Shown: one piece after another, positions 52,145 to 60,524 of the stretch
Layout of the letters: each line of letters opens with the position of its first letter
How positions within the stretch are numbered: position 1 is the first letter of the stretch
Assembly (NCBI RefSeq): GCF_003477885.1
Contig: NZ_QUEE01000005.1
Location: 1 to 64,000, forward strand
Reading direction: 5' to 3'
Length of the DNA: 64,000 nt
Origin: Lachnotalea sp. AF33-28
GTDB taxonomy: Bacteria > Bacillota > Clostridia > Lachnospirales > Lachnospiraceae
Notes under the pieces: generated by a model
What the model saw: only the letters and a program-made list of their open reading frames with translations
Databases searched by the model: none
Told to the model about the DNA's origin: nothing
Made by a program: the position numbers and the translations under genes

Positions 52145-53336
52145 GATTCATCCGGATTTTGATGTATTTCATCCTGTCGGCTGGGAGGAGCTTCAGGAGA
52201 TTATGGACCGGCCGGTAGTCAGGACGGACGGACTGCCCTTACCGGTGATCATTGATTCCTATACGCTTTTAAAGAGCGGGAATAACTGGTTCTTAAAGGT
52301 GAGAGGCACGAACGGTGAGGAGGGATTTGCCCCCTGCTCGGACCGGGCGGAATATCTGTATCTGCTGTTAAAGCGGTTTCTGCTCCTGACGCTGGGCGAA
52401 GATGCCCGGAATCTGGAATCTATACTCAACAAGATTTATGTGACCGATATCAATTATAAAATCCAGGGCCTGGCGTATTGGTGCTGCATCTCCTGGCTGG
52501 AGTCCGCCGTTCTGGATATGCTGGCCAAAGCTGCCGGCTGCGGCGTGACCGATCTGCTGGGAGGACGGGTAAGAAATGAGCTGGAGATGTATGTGGCCTC
52601 GGGCAACCGTCAGACCACTCCGGAGGAAGAGGTGGATTTCCTCCAGCAGTATGTGGACCGGACAGGCGCTAAAGCGGTCAAGTTCAAGCTGGGAGGCCGG
52701 ATGAGCAGAAATGCGGATTCCCTGGCAGGCAGGACGGAAGGGCTGCTTCGCCTGGCCAGAAAGCATTTCGGTGACAGTTTTATCATCCATGCGGACGGAA
52801 ACGGATCCTTCGATGCAAAAAAGGGAATCGAGATCGGCAGAATTGTGGAGAGCGTGGGCACGTATTTCTATGAGGAACCCTGCCCTTTTGACGATCTGTG
52901 GGATACAAAGGAGGTGGCGGATGCGCTGGATGTGCCGCTGGCTTTCGGGGAACAGGAGACAAGCCTTAGGCGCTTTGCCTGGCTGATTGAGAATAACGCA
53001 GCTCAGGTGATCCAGCCGGATCTGCAGTATACGGGCGGCTTCATCCAGTGCATGAAGGCGGCGAGAATGGCCGAGAGAGCCGGCATGGCGGTCACACCCC
53101 ATGTGTCGGGCGGCTTCACCTCATATAACGCGCTGCTGTTTTGCTCCGTCATACCCAATGCCGGCCATTACCATGAGTACAAGGGTTTTGGGGAACTGGG
53201 CGATTACGTAAACGGAGGGCTCGCTATAAAGGACGGCCGCGTCCGCATTCCGGAGGGCCTGGGGCTTGGAATCGACGGCGCATTGCTGAAGCGCCCGGAT
53301 ATGGAGACGGTATTTGAATTAAAAAGACAGGGGTAA
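52137..53336 (+). CDS. Mandelate racemase/muconate lactonizing enzyme family protein
   Basis: The 399-residue protein is an enolase-superfamily member of the mandelate-racemase type. KFK (residues 182-184), metal ligands D220, E246 and E272, and the D295/H322 dyad (PDLQYTGG, TPHVSGG) are all present, so acid-sugar dehydration or epimerisation is the expected chemistry. The start at 52137 overlaps the glycosidase gene and follows GAGGAG. In this locus a product such as a deoxy-2-keto acid from a rhamnose-derived acid is plausible but unproven. Confidence 0.85.
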   Translation: MYKIHPDFDVFHPVGWEELQEIMDRPVVRTDGLPLPVIIDSYTLLKSGNNWFLKVRGTNGEEGFAPCSDRAEYLYLLLKRFLLLTLGEDARNLESILNKIYVTDINYKIQGLAYWCCISWLESAVLDMLAKAAGCGVTDLLGGRVRNELEMYVASGNRQTTPEEEVDFLQQYVDRTGAKAVKFKLGGRMSRNADSLAGRTEGLLRLARKHFGDSFIIHADGNGSFDAKKGIEIGRIVESVGTYFYEEPCPFDDLWDTKEVADALDVPLAFGEQETSLRRFAWLIENNAAQVIQPDLQYTGGFIQCMKAARMAERAGMAVTPHVSGGFTSYNALLFCSVIPNAGHYHEYKGFGELGDYVNGGLAIKDGRVRIPEGLGLGIDGALLKRPDMETVFELKRQG

Positions 53337-53339
53337 AGC

Positions 53340-54224
53340 TTAATAATCCCCTGTCTCAAAATCCACCAGACCCTGCATCCAGATCTCGCCCTTGAAGCGG
53401 CGGCCTACGGCCGGTTCTCCCAGCAGGTCCATCTTGTTGATCGCCACCTGGAAGGGCAGGTCGTTGCACTCTATGAGAAAGGAATAGATCTGCTCTCCGG
53501 TCATGCTGTTATCGCAAAGCTCCATGTCCAGGATCTCGCCGATGATGGTGTAATGATCGCATTCGACGCCGTTGGGCATGAAGGTGGAATCCACGATGCT
53601 GTAGACATCTTCTCTGCGGATGCGCCTGGAAATCTGTGCATAGAGATCGATGTCTTCCAGCGTGAGGCTTTCCATGGCGGACTCATCGCCGTTTTTAGCC
53701 GCTTCGATCAGATCGTAGCGGTTTTGTGCGACCTTGCAGCGGGCCGCTTCATTCTCCGTCTTTTTGACCGGCAGCAGGATTTTGCCGCTGGTGGACAGGG
53801 CGGACATCACGATATCGGCATTGGAGAGAAGCGCATCTCCCGGAATCCCCCGGCGCATGTAATCGGCGGGATTCTGCAGGTAGAAGATCAGGGAAATCCC
53901 CAGCTTATTTTCCTCACAGAGGCCGGAAAAGGAACATTTCTCCGCATGCCGCTGTATGCTGCAGGCCGCGGAGGTAGTGAGCTTGTCGCCAAGCACATAA
54001 GGGAAATAATATTCTCTCTGAAATACGTCATGTTCATCATACTCCCCACAGACGGTCAGGCCGATGCCGTGGCCGAAGGATTTGGAGATGCAGGTGAAGT
54101 TGCCGTGTTCCAGATGGATCACATCGACGGACTCCGCGGAGGAGACAATCTCCTCCAGAAGTCCGTCGATGTCCTTTTTCGAGGTGTGTTGGCTAAAGCC
54201 GATCGATCTTAAATATTTGTGCAT
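53340..54224 (-). CDS. DUF3881 family protein
   Basis: The 294-residue protein begins MHKYLRSIGFSQHTSKKDID and has the features of DUF3881, a family largely confined to Lachnospiraceae. No catalytic motif or membrane segment is visible, so it is a cytoplasmic protein of unknown function. It follows serS by 15 bp on the same strand and is probably in the same transcript, under control of the serS T-box. Confidence 0.75.
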   Translation of the reverse strand: MHKYLRSIGFSQHTSKKDIDGLLEEIVSSAESVDVIHLEHGNFTCISKSFGHGIGLTVCGEYDEHDVFQREYYFPYVLGDKLTTSAACSIQRHAEKCSFSGLCEENKLGISLIFYLQNPADYMRRGIPGDALLSNADIVMSALSTSGKILLPVKKTENEAARCKVAQNRYDLIEAAKNGDESAMESLTLEDIDLYAQISRRIRREDVYSIVDSTFMPNGVECDHYTIIGEILDMELCDNSMTGEQIYSFLIECNDLPFQVAINKMDLLGEPAVGRRFKGEIWMQGLVDFETGDY

Positions 54225-54239
54225 GAAAACCTCCAGGGG

Positions 54240-55517
54240 TTATCGGATTACCTCTTTACCGCCCATGTACATCTGAAGCGGTTTCGGAATATTGATGCTG
54301 CCGTCCTCATTCAGATTGTTCTCAAGGAATGCAATCAGCATGCGGGGCGGAGCGACTACGGTGTTATTTAATGTGTGCGGATAGTAGTTGCCGCCTTCTT
54401 TTCTGACGCGGATGCCCAGTCTGCGCGCCTGCGCATCACCTAAATTGGAGCAGCTGCCCACCTCAAAATATTTCTGCTGGCGGGGGGACCATGCCTCCAC
54501 GTCTATGCTCTTAACCTTTAAGTCAGCCAGGTCGCCCGAGCAGCATTCCAGCGTGCGTACCGGAATATCCAGGGAGCGGAAGAAATCCACCGTGTTGGTG
54601 TAGAGTTTCACAAACCACTCTTTGCTTTCCTCGGGTTTGCAGACCACCACCATCTCCTGTTTCTCAAACTGATGGATGCGGTAAACGCCTCTTTCCTCAA
54701 TGCCGTGTGCGCCTACTTCCTTGCGGAAGCACGGGGAGTAGCTGGTTAAGGCCTGAGGAAGCTGGTCCTCATCCAGTATCGTATCGATAAATTTGCCGAT
54801 CATGGAATGTTCGCTGGTGCCGATCAGATACAGGTCTTCGCCTTCGATCTTGTACATCATGTTTTCCATCTCGGTAAAGCTCATGACGCCGGTCACCACA
54901 TCCCCGCGGATCATAAAGGGCGGTATATAATAGGTAAAGCCCCTGTCGATCATGAAGTCGCGCGCATAGGAGAGGATTGCGGAATGCAGCCTGGCGATAT
55001 CGCCGCAGAGATAGTAAAATCCGTTTCCGCTGGTTTTTCTGGCGCTGTCCAGATCGATGCCTTTTAAGCGTTCCATGATATCCACATGGTAAGGAATTTC
55101 AAAATCAGGAACAGCAGGTTCGCCGAAGCGCTCCACTTCCACATTTTCGCTGTCATCTTTGCCGATCGGCACGGATTCGTCAATGAGGTTGGGAATCACC
55201 AGCATGCGTTCCCTTATTTTAGCGGTCAGATCCGCTTCCAGCACTTCCAGATCTTCCAGCTCCTTCGCGATCTCGGCCACCCTGCCCTTGGCCTTTTCGG
55301 CATCTTCCTTCAGGCCTTTGCCCATCAGAGCGCCGATCTCCTTGCTGATGACCTTGCGCTGGTTGCGCAGGGTATCGCCCTTTTGTTTCGCCTCACGGAA
55401 ATTGCGGTCGAATTCGATGACCTCGTCCACAAGCTTCAGCTTTTCATCCTGGAATTTCTTGCGGATGTTCTCTCTAACCAGTTCCGGGTTTGTGCGCAGT
55501 AAGTTGATATCTAACAT
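54240..55517 (-). CDS. serS: Seryl-tRNA synthetase
   Basis: SerS charges tRNA-Ser and tRNA-Sec with serine. The 425-residue protein has the long N-terminal coiled-coil arm (about residues 28-105), the class II motif 2 with SPCFRKEVGAHG near residue 261, and motif 3 with LNNTVVAPPRMLIAFLENN near residue 380. The start at 55517 (MLDINLLRTN) follows TAAGGAGG. A T-box leader lies upstream and a 166-bp hairpin element is between it and the gene. Confidence 0.98.
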   Translation of the reverse strand: MLDINLLRTNPELVRENIRKKFQDEKLKLVDEVIEFDRNFREAKQKGDTLRNQRKVISKEIGALMGKGLKEDAEKAKGRVAEIAKELEDLEVLEADLTAKIRERMLVIPNLIDESVPIGKDDSENVEVERFGEPAVPDFEIPYHVDIMERLKGIDLDSARKTSGNGFYYLCGDIARLHSAILSYARDFMIDRGFTYYIPPFMIRGDVVTGVMSFTEMENMMYKIEGEDLYLIGTSEHSMIGKFIDTILDEDQLPQALTSYSPCFRKEVGAHGIEERGVYRIHQFEKQEMVVVCKPEESKEWFVKLYTNTVDFFRSLDIPVRTLECCSGDLADLKVKSIDVEAWSPRQQKYFEVGSCSNLGDAQARRLGIRVRKEGGNYYPHTLNNTVVAPPRMLIAFLENNLNEDGSINIPKPLQMYMGGKEVIR

Positions 55518-55594
55518 AGTTTCCTCCTTAATATATATTATCGTCTGTGGAAAAAAATCCTGCAAGCGCGGATTATTCAATAGGCCGTATTATT

Positions 55595-55760
55595 CTAGTA
55601 CCTCGTATACCAAATAACTACACTTTATTACTGGCCTATTTTTCCGATAGCACGGATCAAAAAGCCTCAACGTAGCCCGCTACGCCTGCGTTTTTTGATC
55701 CGCACTCTCGAAAAAATATGCTCAGTAAAAAGTATAGCTATTTGGTTTACGATGTACTAG
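55595..55760. mobile_element. 166-bp imperfect palindromic element between T-box and serS
   Basis: The ends are CTAGTAC and GTACTAG. The first part (CCTCGTATACCAAATAACTA) is the near-complement of the last part, with the arms matching over about 70 bp with a few mismatches. A short loop with CGTAGCCCGCTACG lies in the middle. No reading frame is present and no longer flanking repeat is obvious; a TA at the ends could reflect a TA target. It may be a MITE. It sits downstream of the T-box terminator and upstream of the serS ribosome-binding site. Confidence 0.65.
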
Positions 55761-55765
55761 TGAAT

Positions 55766-55985
55766 AAAAAAACTCCCGTCCCCTGACATGGGACGAAAGT
55801 TCTCGCGTTGCCACCCAAATTGCCGGCGATCGCCGGCCACTCTTGAGTACGATATAGGGTACCGGCCTTCCGGCTCCTCGCCGGCTGCTGGAAAAGTGGA
55901 ACGGCTGTGTCCGCCACCGGCTCACACCGCCCGCCGGCTCTCTGAAGACATGTACAGTCTTAGCTTTTCTCATACGCATTGCTTG
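55766..55985 (-). ncRNA. T-box leader of serS
   Basis: Read on the minus strand, the AATTTGGGTGGCAACGCG motif (55804-55821) is the canonical T-box sequence that base-pairs with the tRNA acceptor end. It is followed by a terminator stem GTCCCATGTCAGGGGAC with GGGAGTTTTTTT (55766-55794). Upstream there is a stem I region with AGAGAGCC near 55938-55945. TTTTCCAGC (about 55885-55893) has TCC in a suitable position for the serine specifier, though that assignment is tentative. Uncharged tRNA-Ser would turn on serS and the following DUF3881 gene. Confidence 0.9.
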
Positions 55986-56000
55986 TATTAGTTATTGCCC

Positions 56001-56029
56001 ATTATAGTACATGGGTATGCATTTTGCAA
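56001..56029 (-). promoter_or_regulatory. Promoter of the serS T-box transcript
   Basis: On the minus strand TTGCAA (56024-56029) and TATAAT (56001-56006) are 17 bp apart, just upstream of the T-box leader. Confidence 0.65.
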
Positions 56030-56041
56030 GTGAAAAAATAA

Positions 56042-56070
56042 TTGACTTTAACACACTAAACCATTATACT
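56042..56070 (+). promoter_or_regulatory. Promoter of gdhA
   Basis: TTGACT (56042-56047) and TATACT (56065-56070) are 17 bp apart. The gdhA start codon is about 94 bp downstream. Confidence 0.65.
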
Positions 56071-56163
56071 GTTATCTGGACAAAGCCAGGACAAAACTAC
56101 AGATATATGCACTTTCAACCGATACCGGCCACTTTGTCACAGATAATACAGGAGGGAAAAATT

Positions 56164-57498
56164 ATGTCTTATGTATCAGAAGTTATGGAACGCGTAGTCG
56201 CGAAAAATCCCGCGGAGACAGAGTTCCACCAGGCAGTAAAAGAAGTGTTGGATTCACTGGCACTGGTGATTGACGCCCATGAAGAAGAATATAGAAAAAT
56301 GGCCTTATTAGAGCGTCTGACTGAGCCGGAGAGAATTATCTCCTTCCGCGTACCTTGGGTGGATGATAACGGCCAGGTTCAGGTGAACAGAGGCTTCAGA
56401 GTGCAGTTTTCCAGCGCGATCGGACCGTACAAGGGCGGCCTTCGTTTTCATCCTTCCGTAAATCAGGGCATCATTAAATTCCTGGGCTTTGAGCAGATAT
56501 TCAAAAACTCCTTAACCGGACTGCCGATCGGCGGCGGCAAGGGCGGTTCCGACTTTGATCCCAAGGGGAAATCAGACAGAGAAGTGATGGCATTCTGCCA
56601 GAGTTTTATGACAGAGCTTAGCAAATATATCGGTGCGGACGTGGATGTGCCGGCAGGTGATATCGGCGTGGGAGCCAGAGAGATCGGCTTCCTCTACGGA
56701 CAGTATAAGAGGCTGACCGGCAAGTATGAAGGCGTACTGACCGGCAAGGGCCTGACATACGGCGGTTCCCTGGTTCGTACACAGGCTACAGGCTATGGAC
56801 TTGTTTATATCGTGAGCGAGATGTTAAAGGCGAAGGGAAAATCCCTTGAAGGACAGACCATCGTGATCTCCGGTTCCGGAAATGTGGCTATTTACGCGGC
56901 TGAGAAGGCGCAGCAGCTGGGCGGCAAGGTAGTGGCCATGAGTGATTCCAACGGCTATGTGTACGATCCTGAAGGCATCCGTCTGGATGTGGTTAAGGAT
57001 ATCAAGGAAGTGAAGCGCGGCCGTATCAAAGAGTACGCGGACAGGGTCGCTTCCGCGGCTTATGCGGAAGGCAAGGGCATCTGGACTCTGAAGTGCGATA
57101 TCGCTCTGCCCTGCGCTACGCAGAACGAGCTGAATCTGGAAGATGCACAGGCGCTGTTAGATAACGGCTGCTACTGTGTGGCGGAAGGCGCCAATATGCC
57201 TTCTACCAGAGAAGCAACCGAGCTCTTCCTGGAGAAGAAGATCCTGTTCATGCCGGGTAAGGCTGCCAATGCCGGCGGTGTTGCGACATCGGCCCTGGAG
57301 ATGAGCCAGAACAGCCAGAGGCTTAGCTGGTCCTTTGAAGAGGTGGATGAAAAGCTTAAGGGCATCATGCAGGGCATTTATGCCAAGGTCAGCGATGCGG
57401 CTGCCCGTTACGGCGTGGAAGATAATTTCGTGGCCGGCGCTAATATTGCCGGTTTTGAAAAGGTAGTGGAAGCCATGACCGCACAGGGGATTGTATAA
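56164..57498 (+). CDS. gdhA: NADP-specific glutamate dehydrogenase
   Basis: GdhA reductively aminates 2-oxoglutarate with ammonium to form glutamate, so it assimilates nitrogen. The 444-residue protein starts MSYVSEVMERVVAKNPAETE, with GGAGGG upstream. It has the catalytic region GPYKGGLRFHPSVNQG and GGGKGGSDFDPKGKS (about residues 88-138) with active-site Lys residues, and the NAD(P)-binding motif SGSGNVAIYAAEKAQQLG near residue 238. The hexameric short-type family is about this length. The gene is divergent from serS. Confidence 0.97.
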   Translation: MSYVSEVMERVVAKNPAETEFHQAVKEVLDSLALVIDAHEEEYRKMALLERLTEPERIISFRVPWVDDNGQVQVNRGFRVQFSSAIGPYKGGLRFHPSVNQGIIKFLGFEQIFKNSLTGLPIGGGKGGSDFDPKGKSDREVMAFCQSFMTELSKYIGADVDVPAGDIGVGAREIGFLYGQYKRLTGKYEGVLTGKGLTYGGSLVRTQATGYGLVYIVSEMLKAKGKSLEGQTIVISGSGNVAIYAAEKAQQLGGKVVAMSDSNGYVYDPEGIRLDVVKDIKEVKRGRIKEYADRVASAAYAEGKGIWTLKCDIALPCATQNELNLEDAQALLDNGCYCVAEGANMPSTREATELFLEKKILFMPGKAANAGGVATSALEMSQNSQRLSWSFEEVDEKLKGIMQGIYAKVSDAAARYGVEDNFVAGANIAGFEKVVEAMTAQGIV

Positions 57499-57528
57499 TA
57501 AAAAACAGTTGATAGATAACCCGGATAG

Positions 57529-57570
57529 TCCTGTAAGCAGGCAGAGGAAGCCTGTTTGCAGGATTTTTCG
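57529..57570 (+). terminator. Terminator after gdhA
   Basis: TCCTGTAAGCAGGC and GCCTGTTTGCAGGA form a stem with a short AGAGGAA loop, followed by TTTTTCG. Confidence 0.8.
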
Positions 57571-57752
57571 TTCAATAGGGAAATCCGGGCGGAATTATTA
57601 TAAAATACGTCCGGATTACTATTGAAACAGGGCGGTTTCGGCGGTATCCTTATGGAAGAAGCCGTTTAGTGCCCCACCATGGGCGGAAATTTTACAGTAT
57701 TGCGGACAGGAACCGCGGGTAAGAACTGCCGGCAGCCCGGGAGCTGGTTCGG

Positions 57753-57781
57753 TTGACAACCGAGCTTATCTTTAGTAGTAT
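57753..57781 (+). promoter_or_regulatory. Promoter of the GntR-type regulator and nitroreductase
   Basis: TTGACA (57753-57758) and TAGTAT (57776-57781) are 17 bp apart. The remaining DNA between the gdhA terminator and this promoter (57571-57752) shows no gene or clear repeat. Confidence 0.5.
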
Positions 57782-57874
57782 TCGTTATATAGATGTTGAC
57801 CATTTGTATTACTTCAGGCAAAGGAATGACAGTGCGCGCGAAGTGGGCAGAACTGTCAGTAAGGAAAAGAGACT

Positions 57875-58621
57875 ATGGATCCGGATTATATTAAAATTAA
57901 TAAATACAGTTCAATACCTCTTCACGAGCAGCTGAAAAACTGCATGCGTGATGCGATACAGAGGGGGACACTGCCGCCGGGAGAGAAGCTTCCCACGGAG
58001 GAAGAGCTCTGCAGGCATCTTGGGATTTCCCGCCCTGTGGTGCGCCAGGCATACAGCGCTCTGGAAAAAGAAGGGATATTGGAGAGAAAGCGCGGCAGGG
58101 GAAGCTTTGTGAAATCCCTGGACCGCGGCATGCTGATGATGAGGCTGGCCAGCTACAACGATGAGATGAACATGATCGGCATGACTCCCTCCACCAGACT
58201 CATGAAAAAGGAAATTCTGACATTTGAGCTGGACGCGTACGGCAGGCTGGATCTGCAGCAGGGGCAGCCCTGCCTGCATCTTGAGAGAATGCGGTATGCC
58301 AACGGCGAGCCATTTACCTATATAGAGAATTTCGTTCCGCTCGCCCTGTTTCCGGGGCTTGAGAACTATGATTTTGCGACCGTATCCCTGTATCATATAT
58401 TAAAGGAAGACTACGGCACCCATCCCGTAAAGGCTCAGAGGTCCATCCGGGCAGAAATTATCGATGCCAGGCTGGCGCCGCTGTTTCATGTGGAAAAGAG
58501 AACAGCCATTCACAAGGTGGAGAGCCTTGCCTTCGATCAGGATGGAAGAATGATTGATTACAGCCTGGAAACCTATCCCAGCAACACGCACCATTTCGAG
58601 TTTCAGGTATATTCGGAATAG
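57875..58621 (+). CDS. GntR-family transcriptional regulator with UTRA domain
   Basis: The 248-residue protein has the GntR helix-turn-helix (SIPLHEQLKNCMRDAIQRGT, GISRPVVRQAYSALEKEGIL; about residues 9-70) and a C-terminal UTRA-like effector domain (about residues 90-245) that in this family binds small metabolites, often sugar phosphates. It stands upstream of a nitroreductase gene by 42 bp. The effector is not known. The nearby nagB gene is on the opposite strand, so a link to amino sugars is only a possibility. Confidence 0.9.
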   Translation: MDPDYIKINKYSSIPLHEQLKNCMRDAIQRGTLPPGEKLPTEEELCRHLGISRPVVRQAYSALEKEGILERKRGRGSFVKSLDRGMLMMRLASYNDEMNMIGMTPSTRLMKKEILTFELDAYGRLDLQQGQPCLHLERMRYANGEPFTYIENFVPLALFPGLENYDFATVSLYHILKEDYGTHPVKAQRSIRAEIIDARLAPLFHVEKRTAIHKVESLAFDQDGRMIDYSLETYPSNTHHFEFQVYSE

Positions 58622-58663
58622 CGGGAAAAGGATGCCGGCGGCATTGTGAAGGAGGACTGCAAG

Positions 58664-59446
58664 ATGGAAGATAAGATGAAACTGCGGATCATGGAGCAGA
58701 GGGAAGTTATGAAGGGATATACCGATGCGGACGCCGATGACGAAGTCACCGATCAGGAGAGCGGACTGCCACAGCCTGCGCTCGATAAAGCCTGTCCGGG
58801 AAGCCCGGTCATATCGCTGCCCAGGGATTTTGAGGATATTTTGACAAAGCGCGATATCATGGATGTGCTGGAGCAGAGAACCAGCCGCCGTCAGTACGCA
58901 GACGGGCCGCTAAGCCTTAAGGAGCTGGCCTTTCTTTTATGGTCCAGCCTGGGCGTTAAGAAAGTGATCGGCAAAAAGAACCACGCCACGCTGCGCACCG
59001 TGCCGTCCGCCGGAGCCAGACATCCGCTGGAACTCTATGTATTTGTGACCGGGGTGGAAGGGCTGTCGCGCGGGCTGTACCATTATCTGGCCCTGGAGCA
59101 TAAGCTGGAATATCTGGGAGAGGTGGAGGATCAGGAGAACCGCGTGACCGCGGCCTGCTGCGGCCAGGCATTCGTGGGGACCGCTCCCGCGACCTTTTTC
59201 TGGACTGCGGTGCCATACCGCAGCGAGTGGAGATATCAGGCAAAAGCACAGAAGTATATACTTCTGGACGCGGGCCATTCCTGCGAGAATCTGTATCTGG
59301 CCTGCGAGGCCGTCGGCTGCGGAACCTGTGCCATCGGTGCCTATGAACAGCCTCTCGCCGATGAACTCCTAAACCTCCCCACCGGTCCGTCTTATGACAA
59401 CGACAGCGAATTCGTAATATATATAGCTCCCGTTGGGAAGATATAG
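58664..59446 (+). CDS. SagB/ThcOx-type nitroreductase-family protein
   Basis: The 260-residue protein has an FMN-dependent nitroreductase fold. The segment LEQRTSRRQYADGPLSLKEL (about residues 69-88) is the usual entry, with VPSAGARHPLELYVFV near residue 114 and the FMN-contact GCGTCAIGAYEQ near residue 220. SagB-type enzymes oxidise azoline rings in peptide natural products, but no such gene cluster is nearby, and many stand-alone members have unknown substrates. The start at 58664 follows AAGGAGG. Likely co-transcribed with the GntR gene. Confidence 0.85.
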   Translation: MEDKMKLRIMEQREVMKGYTDADADDEVTDQESGLPQPALDKACPGSPVISLPRDFEDILTKRDIMDVLEQRTSRRQYADGPLSLKELAFLLWSSLGVKKVIGKKNHATLRTVPSAGARHPLELYVFVTGVEGLSRGLYHYLALEHKLEYLGEVEDQENRVTAACCGQAFVGTAPATFFWTAVPYRSEWRYQAKAQKYILLDAGHSCENLYLACEAVGCGTCAIGAYEQPLADELLNLPTGPSYDNDSEFVIYIAPVGKI

Positions 59447-59471
59447 AAAAATAGCGGCATTTATGAGCAGA

Positions 59472-59525
59472 CAGCCCCTTTGCATGCATAAATTTTTATA
59501 TGATTTATGCACGGTAAAGGGGCTG
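59472..59525. terminator. Long hairpin between nitroreductase and nagB
   Basis: CAGCCCCTTT and AAAGGGGCTG form a perfect 10-bp outer stem. Inside it GCATGCATAAA and TTTATGCACGGT extend the pairing. It is followed by a second small hairpin (GCACTATTTTTAGTGC) around 59527-59544. It probably ends transcription of both convergent genes, although no run of T directly follows. Confidence 0.55.
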
Positions 59526-59613
59526 CAGCACTATTTTTAGTGCGACAGCCCCGGCTATATGGTGGAAAGGCTATATGGTGGAAACTCTGCGATTTATAAC
59601 CGCAGGCCCGCGT

Positions 59614-60339
59614 TTACATCAGGGAAAGTGCAGCTTCATCCGCCACAACAATCACATCATTGTGCAGCTGCAGAACGGATGCGGGCACGTTGGGAGTCAC
59701 CGGACCGCAGAGCACATCCTTAAGGATTTTTGCTTTGCTTTCGCCGCTGACGATGAGCAGGATCTTTCTGGCCTGCATGATGTTCTGTATTCCCATGGTA
59801 TACGCCTGTCTCGGCACATCCTCGGCCTTCTCAAAAAATCGCTTGTTCGCTTCGATCGTGCTCTCGGTCAGATCCACGCAGTGAGTCAGCTTTTCAAATG
59901 CATCGGAAGGTTCATTAAAACCGATATGGCCGTTGTGGCCGAGTCCCAGCAGCTGCAGGTCGATGCCGCCCAGCGATTCGATGACATGGTTGTACCGGGC
60001 GCATTCCTTGTCCGCATCGGGCTCGGTGCCGTCCGGGATGTTGGTGTTGTCCATGGAGATATTGATATCTTTAAAAAAGTTATGATACATGAAATAGTAA
60101 TAGCTCTGGTCATTCTCCCTGGGCAGCCCTCTGTATTCGTCCAGATTTACACTTCTTACCTCGGAAAAATCCAGATCACCCTTGCGGTACCATTCGATCA
60201 GCTGTTTATAAGCGCCGATGGGGGTGGAGCCCGTAGCCAGTCCCAGCACACAGTCAGGTTTCATAATCACCTGTGCGGAAATTATGTTGGCAGCTTTTCT
60301 GCTCATATCGCTGTAGTCTTTTGCTCTGTAAATTCTCAT
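59614..60339 (-). CDS. nagB: Glucosamine-6-phosphate deaminase
   Basis: NagB converts glucosamine-6-phosphate to fructose-6-phosphate and ammonia. The 241-residue protein has LGLATGSTPIGAYKQLIEWY (about residues 31-50), SVNLDEYRGL with the catalytic Asp, and LGLGHNGHIGFNEP with the catalytic His. The start at 60339 (MRIYRAKDYSDM) is preceded by GAGGGGAAATA; a longer open frame upstream is not real. The gene has no partner nearby, so it may be constitutive or controlled elsewhere. Confidence 0.97.
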   Translation of the reverse strand: MRIYRAKDYSDMSRKAANIISAQVIMKPDCVLGLATGSTPIGAYKQLIEWYRKGDLDFSEVRSVNLDEYRGLPRENDQSYYYFMYHNFFKDINISMDNTNIPDGTEPDADKECARYNHVIESLGGIDLQLLGLGHNGHIGFNEPSDAFEKLTHCVDLTESTIEANKRFFEKAEDVPRQAYTMGIQNIMQARKILLIVSGESKAKILKDVLCGPVTPNVPASVLQLHNDVIVVADEAALSLM

Positions 60340-60524
60340 TATTTCCCCTCCTGATATGTAGTAGGCCGCAGCCAATCTGCGCGGCCTTTTTTCGTTATTA
60401 TCAGCATAACATGTTTCCAGGGCGCGAACAAGGTAAATTGGTACAATTTTTGGTTCTTTTACAGTGATTTTAAGAATGTCTGCGTACCCATGCACATAAA
60501 ATAGACATAAAGGGGAGTGATAGC

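Noticed and set aside
58664..59446. SagB-type gene as part of a thiazole/oxazole peptide cluster
   Set aside because: No precursor peptide, YcaO-type cyclodehydratase or peptide exporter is adjacent; only a GntR regulator precedes it.
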